A DNA stretch of 62,217 bases, taken from contig CAJOEP010000027.1 in NCBI GenBank assembly GCA_905233445.1, forward strand, positions 1 to 62,217. The letters are read 5' to 3'. Every line of letters starts with the position of its first letter. Within the stretch, counting starts at the first letter, position 1. The notes below the pieces were generated by a model. That model worked only from the letters and a program-made list of their open reading frames with translations. It ran no database searches and was not told where the DNA came from. Of this stretch, positions 58,542-62,217 are shown one piece after another. Source of the DNA: an uncultured Bacteroidales bacterium (GTDB taxonomy: Bacteria; Bacteroidota; Bacteroidia; Bacteroidales; F082). The translations under genes and the position numbers were made by a program.

Positions 58542-59651
58542 ATGAAAAAGATTCTCATCCTTGCAGCAGTTGTGGCACTTATGACTGCCTGTAACAACCA
58601 ACCGCAAACAATAGAAACAAAAGAAAACAAAGAAGAAATGAAACAAGAACTGAACCTCACGCAGGAGTGGGACAAGGTGTTCCCGCTGAGCGACAAAGTG
58701 AATCACCGCAAGGTGACATTCGAAACCCAATACGGTCTGACTTTAGCAGCAGACCTCTATACACCAAAGGATGCCGAAGGCAAATTGGCGGCTATTGCCG
58801 TGAGTGGGCCTTTTGGCGCCGTCAAGGAGCAGTCGAGCGGACTATACGCTATGAGAATGGCAGAGCGTGGTTTTGTCACGCTGGCTTTCGACCCATCCTA
58901 CACAGGTGAGAGTAGCGGTGAGCCTCGTCGCACGGCTTCGCCCGACATCAACACCGAAGACTTCATGGCTGCCGTTGATTTCCTTTCAAAACAAGACAAT
59001 GTGGATGCTGAAAAGATAGGCATCATCGGTATCTGCGGCTGGGGTGGCATCGCCCTCAACGCCGCCGCCGACACCCGCATCAAGGCCACCGTGGCCAGCA
59101 CGATGTACGACATGACCCGTGTCAGCGGCAATGGCTACTTCGACAGTGAAGACAAAGAAGAGTCACGCCATGCAACACGTGAGGCCCTCGCCAAGCAGCG
59201 TCTTACCGACCCGATGGCGATGGCAGGTGGTGTCATCGACCCTTTGCCCGAGGATGCTCCGCAGTTTGTGAAGGATTACCACGCCTATTATAAAACCCCG
59301 CGCGGCTACCACAAGCGCAGCGGCAACAGCAACGACGGCTGGCGCGTCATCGGAACGCAGGCTTACGCTAACGCACGCTTCCTTTATTATATCAATGAGA
59401 TCCGCTCCGCCGTCATGGTGATGCACGGCGAGAACGCCCACTCGCGCTACTTCGGCGAAGCCGCATACAAATACATGGTAGAGGGACAAGCAGAAGGCTA
59501 CAACTTCATCGGCAAACCGAATCCCAACCCAGAGAACAAGCAACTGCTCATCATCCCAGGTGCCACCCACTGCGACCTTTACGACGGTGGCGAGGGTAAC
59601 TATATCCCGTGGGATACGTTGGCAGAGTTTTTCAGGACAAATCTGAAATAA
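58542..59651 (+). CDS. Alpha/beta hydrolase lipoprotein, Cys nucleophile
   Basis: A 369-residue lipoprotein (MKKILILAAVVALMTAC) with an alpha/beta hydrolase fold. The nucleophile elbow GICGWGG has Cys where most members have Ser, as in dienelactone hydrolases. The catalytic His is in GATHCDLYDGGEGNY near the C-terminus. DPSYTGESSGEPRRTASP is typical of the YcjY/DLH-like group. The substrate is unknown. It is the first gene of a plus-strand series opposite the broken AraC regulator. Confidence 0.82.
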   Translation: MKKILILAAVVALMTACNNQPQTIETKENKEEMKQELNLTQEWDKVFPLSDKVNHRKVTFETQYGLTLAADLYTPKDAEGKLAAIAVSGPFGAVKEQSSGLYAMRMAERGFVTLAFDPSYTGESSGEPRRTASPDINTEDFMAAVDFLSKQDNVDAEKIGIIGICGWGGIALNAAADTRIKATVASTMYDMTRVSGNGYFDSEDKEESRHATREALAKQRLTDPMAMAGGVIDPLPEDAPQFVKDYHAYYKTPRGYHKRSGNSNDGWRVIGTQAYANARFLYYINEIRSAVMVMHGENAHSRYFGEAAYKYMVEGQAEGYNFIGKPNPNPENKQLLIIPGATHCDLYDGGEGNYIPWDTLAEFFRTNLK

Positions 59652-59679
59652 AGCCACAAAAGGAAGAAACTCAACTAAC

Positions 59680-61008
59680 ATGAAAAAGTGCATCGTAACA
59701 ATTATCCTTATGGCACTTTCCACATTGCCCACATTGGCACAAATCGACCTGCACAGCCACGCCGTCACGCAGGGCTACCTCGACTACATCAAAGCCAACG
59801 GCGCCGAGATGGACGAGGGTTTTCCCATCCCCAGTTGGGATGCTGAAAAACATATCGCCTTCATGGACAAGGCCGGTATCCGGACTTCGGTGCTGACTAT
59901 GCCCGCCCCGCAGCCTTTCTTCGGTGATGCGGAGGCTTCAGCAAAAGTGTGCCGCAAGTACAACGAGGAGTGTGCCGCGCTGAAGGCCCGCTATCCGGGG
60001 CGTTTTATGTTCTGTGCCGCGCTGCCACTGCCCGACGTGCCGCACGCCTTGGAGGAGGCACGTTATGCCCTTGAGGTGCTGGACGCCGACGGCATCAAGT
60101 TGGCCACCAACAGCTACGGACAGTACCTCGGCGACCCCGCCTTGGACACGCTGATGGCCTACCTCGACACGCAAAAAGCCGTCGTCATCCTGCATCCGCA
60201 CAAGCCCTCGGCGGTCAACGCACAGCTGATTGCCGACGTGCCGCTGGCAAGCTACGAATATCTGGCCGAGACGTCGCGCGCTATTCTCAACATGATAGCT
60301 CACAATGTGTTGGTGCGCTATCCCAACCTGAAGGTGGTGGTGCCGCACTGCGGCTCGTTTCTTCCCAACGCCTTGCCGCGTTTCCGCTCGCTGTTGCAGG
60401 TGATGGTGAAACAGGGCATCATGCAGCCCGTGGATGTCGATACCAACCTGTCGCGGCTCTACTACGACCTGGCCGGCGCGCCCACCGACGATGTCCTTGA
60501 CGCGCTCCTCACCATCACCACGCCCGACCATATACTCTACGGCAGCGACTACCCTTACGTGGCCGAGCCGGTGCTCATCAGCGGCAAGCAGGCCTTGGAG
60601 GTGCGTCTCGCCTCGCACAGACTTGACCCACAGGACATCTTCACAGACAACGCCCGACGACTGTTCGGCGAGAATGTGCCGCTTCGCACCTACGGCGACA
60701 AAATCGTCCGCCTCGCCGAAATCGAGGTGGTACCTGAGTATCTGGAAGAGTATCTGGTTTACGCCAAGGAAGTCGGGGAGACCTCGGTGAAAGTGGAGCC
60801 AGGCGTGCTGACATTATTTTCGATGCAGACCAAGGAAGACCCTTGCAAAATCTACATCTTGGAAATATATGCCGACAAGGAGGCTTACCAGAGCCACCTC
60901 CAGACCGCCCATTTCAAGAAATACAAGGAAGGCACCGTCAAGATGGTGAAGTCGCTGAAGCTTATCGACACCAATCCGATGGTGGGGATGGAGATGTTGG
61001 GACGTTGA
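59680..61008 (+). CDS. Amidohydrolase fused to an ABM-like domain
   Basis: A 442-residue exported protein (signal MKKCIVTIILMALSTLPTLAQ). Residues 22-325 form an amidohydrolase-2 (ACMSD-like) TIM barrel with metal ligands in DLHSH, His in VVILHPHKP and VVVPHCGSFLP, and Asp in ILYGSDYPY. Residues of about 340-435 (VRLAEIEVVPEYLEEYLVYAKEV...LEIYADKEAYQSHLQTAHFKKY) form an antibiotic-biosynthesis-monooxygenase (ABM) ferredoxin-like domain. Hydrolytic or decarboxylating attack on a ring compound followed by cofactor-free oxidation is conceivable but only inferred. The base composition is much richer in G and C than in the rest of the window. Confidence 0.82.
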   Translation: MKKCIVTIILMALSTLPTLAQIDLHSHAVTQGYLDYIKANGAEMDEGFPIPSWDAEKHIAFMDKAGIRTSVLTMPAPQPFFGDAEASAKVCRKYNEECAALKARYPGRFMFCAALPLPDVPHALEEARYALEVLDADGIKLATNSYGQYLGDPALDTLMAYLDTQKAVVILHPHKPSAVNAQLIADVPLASYEYLAETSRAILNMIAHNVLVRYPNLKVVVPHCGSFLPNALPRFRSLLQVMVKQGIMQPVDVDTNLSRLYYDLAGAPTDDVLDALLTITTPDHILYGSDYPYVAEPVLISGKQALEVRLASHRLDPQDIFTDNARRLFGENVPLRTYGDKIVRLAEIEVVPEYLEEYLVYAKEVGETSVKVEPGVLTLFSMQTKEDPCKIYILEIYADKEAYQSHLQTAHFKKYKEGTVKMVKSLKLIDTNPMVGMEMLGR

Positions 61009-61046
61009 AAAAAGGTTGTTTTCTTTCTCCATTCGGAGAAAAGTTG

Positions 61047-61054
61047 TATCTTTG
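61047..61054 (+). promoter_or_regulatory. -7 box of the flavodoxin pair
   Basis: TATCTTTG, 24 nt before the ATG at 61079. Confidence 0.55.
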
Positions 61055-61078
61055 TAATGTTTTTTAAGTAGAACGTAT

Positions 61079-61696
61079 ATGAAAACACTTCTTATCAACG
61101 GCAGCCCGCACGCCAATGGCTGCACCTTCACCGCCTTGAACATTGTGGCGGAAGAGTTACGGAAAAACGGCATAGATACCGAAATAGTCCACATCGGCAA
61201 CAAGGACATCCGAGGCTGCATCGCCTGCGGCAAATGCGCCGAATTGGGGCGTTGCGTGTTCAACGACATGGTGAACGAAGTGGCACCCAAGTTTGAGCAA
61301 GCCGATGGCCTCGTGGTCGGTTCGCCGGTGTATTACGCTGGCCCCAACGGAACGCTCACCAACCTGCTCGACCGCCTGTTTTTCAGCACCCCGTTCGACA
61401 AACGAATGAAGGTGGGCGCAGCCGTCGTTTCAGCACGACGTGGCGGCACCACAGCCGCTTTCGACAGGCTCAACAAGTATTTCACCATCAGCGAGATGCC
61501 CATCGTGAGCAGTCGCTATTGGAACATGGTACATGGACACTCCGCTGAAGACGTGATGCAAGACGAAGAAGGCGTACAAATCATGCGCATTTTGGGCCGC
61601 AACATGGCTTTCCTTATGCGCGCTATCGCCGCCGAGCGCGAGCGCAACGGACTGCCTGAAAAGGAAGTGACGAAATACACCAATTTCATCCGATAA
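61079..61696 (+). CDS. Flavodoxin/NADPH-dependent FMN reductase family protein
   Basis: A 205-residue flavoprotein: FMN loop INGSPHANGCTFTALN, Cys motif GCIACGKCAELGRCVF (about residues 44-59), then VVGSPVYYAGPNGTLTNLLDR. The CxxCxxxxxC block is the feature of iron-sulfur-flavoprotein-like members, which reduce quinones or oxygen species. It forms a likely operon with the following related gene. Confidence 0.88.
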   Translation: MKTLLINGSPHANGCTFTALNIVAEELRKNGIDTEIVHIGNKDIRGCIACGKCAELGRCVFNDMVNEVAPKFEQADGLVVGSPVYYAGPNGTLTNLLDRLFFSTPFDKRMKVGAAVVSARRGGTTAAFDRLNKYFTISEMPIVSSRYWNMVHGHSAEDVMQDEEGVQIMRILGRNMAFLMRAIAAERERNGLPEKEVTKYTNFIR

Positions 61697-61705
61697 GTTT
61701 TAACC

Positions 61706-62217
61706 ATGAAAAAAGTAATCGTAATCTCAACCAGTCTCCGTCCGGGCTCGAACAGTAACGCGATGGCGGAGCAGTTTGCCAAGGGCGCGGAAGCCGCCGG
61801 GCATCAAGTGGAGTTTGTCTCGCTGCGAGGCAAGGAAATCAAGTTCTGCGTCGGCTGCCTGTCGTGCCAAAAGACGGGAGCCTGCGTCATCAAGGACGAT
61901 GTGCCGGCCATCATGGAGAGCGTCCTCAACGCCGATGTGGTCTGCTGGGCCACGCCCATCTACTACTACGAAATGAGCGGCCAGATGAAGACCCTCATCG
62001 ACCGCATGAACGCGATGTACCCCAAGGATTACAAGTTCCGCGACATCTACCTGCTGACCACCGCAGCCGAGAACGAGGAGTTCGTGCCGAAACGCGCCGA
62101 GTGCGGACTCACCGGCTGGATTGACTGCTTCGACAAGTCAAGTCTTAAAGGACATATCTTCTGCGGTGGCGTAGGCGGACCGAAAGAGATTGCCGGCAAT
62201 GCCAAGCTGCAGGAGGC
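61706..62217 (+). CDS. Flavodoxin family protein, 3' end outside window
   Basis: The first 170 codons are visible, too many for the gene to need much more. The FMN loop is STSLRPGSNSNAMAEQF, the Cys motif FCVGCLSCQKTGACVIKDD, and ATPIYYYEMSGQMKTLIDRMN is the second flavin segment. It is a paralogue of the preceding gene and starts 9 nt after it. Confidence 0.88.
   Translation, partial: MKKVIVISTSLRPGSNSNAMAEQFAKGAEAAGHQVEFVSLRGKEIKFCVGCLSCQKTGACVIKDDVPAIMESVLNADVVCWATPIYYYEMSGQMKTLIDRMNAMYPKDYKFRDIYLLTTAAENEEFVPKRAECGLTGWIDCFDKSSLKGHIFCGGVGGPKEIAGNAKLQE

Noticed and set aside
59938..60618. 226-codon minus-strand frame in the amidohydrolase gene
   Set aside because: Expected in GC-rich coding DNA; the plus-strand product has a full set of metal-binding motifs.

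Overview
The window looks like an origin-near or core chromosomal stretch of an uncultured member of the Bacteroidales (phylum Bacteroidota). Three things point there. Nearly every gene start is preceded by the Bacteroidetes -7 box TAnnTTTG and has no Shine-Dalgarno sequence. Six secreted proteins end in a type IX secretion (T9SS) sorting domain. The housekeeping genes are Bacteroidota-typical forms: fused FeoAB, fused CcsBA, dipeptidyl-peptidase 11, DUF4292 and DUF4175 proteins. I see no insertion sequence, prophage, CRISPR array or rRNA operon.

Layout. 0-6 kb: partial argF, tRNA-Lys, then two TPR/AraC-type regulators around a T9SS protein. 6-11 kb: comF, rlmH, a DPP11 protease and a gate-domain permease. 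11-20 kb: tRNA-Pro and a minus-strand envelope cluster (flippase, dut, TPR protein, DUF4292 lipoprotein, EnvC-like protein), a histidine kinase and a methyltransferase. 20-26 kb: mnmG bracketed by two parS-like palindromes, then ybeY and a large DUF4175 protein. 26-32 kb: a small two-gene unit, a T9SS GLUG protein with its TPR/HTH regulator, gltX and folB. 32-35 kb: a cobalamin riboswitch driving two T9SS surface proteins and a Cys-rich protein. 35-44 kb: feoAB, a T9SS subtilase, a fourth TPR/HTH regulator, a cytidylate-kinase-like gene and a T9SS beta-propeller. 44-52 kb: an OhrR/glutathione peroxidase pair and an iron-type operon (porin, imelysin, di-heme oxidoreductase, ccsBA). 52-58 kb: membrane proteins with several visibly broken genes. 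58-62 kb: a GC-richer cluster of hydrolases and flavodoxins beside a frameshifted AraC regulator.

Three regulatory systems can be read from the DNA. (1) Four lipoprotein-TPR-membrane-HTH regulators sit next to T9SS cargo genes. One regulator and its cargo gene share a tandem operator (CCGTACC, 3 nt, CCGTACC) at the same place above a -33/-7 promoter, and two other family members are followed by direct-repeat arrays that resemble each other. (2) An 18-bp motif lies exactly 22 nt above the -7 box of feoAB, of the porin-imelysin operon and of a putative ECF transporter gene, which suggests a metal-limitation regulon. (3) A B12 riboswitch controls T9SS surface proteins that have no TonB receptor beside them.

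Several families of short palindromic repeats are scattered through the window. Some lie between genes, often touching stop codons, and at least three lie in frame inside coding sequences. Frameshifts and internal deletions cluster at 1 kb and at 55.7-58.4 kb; from sequence alone I cannot separate true decay from assembly error.
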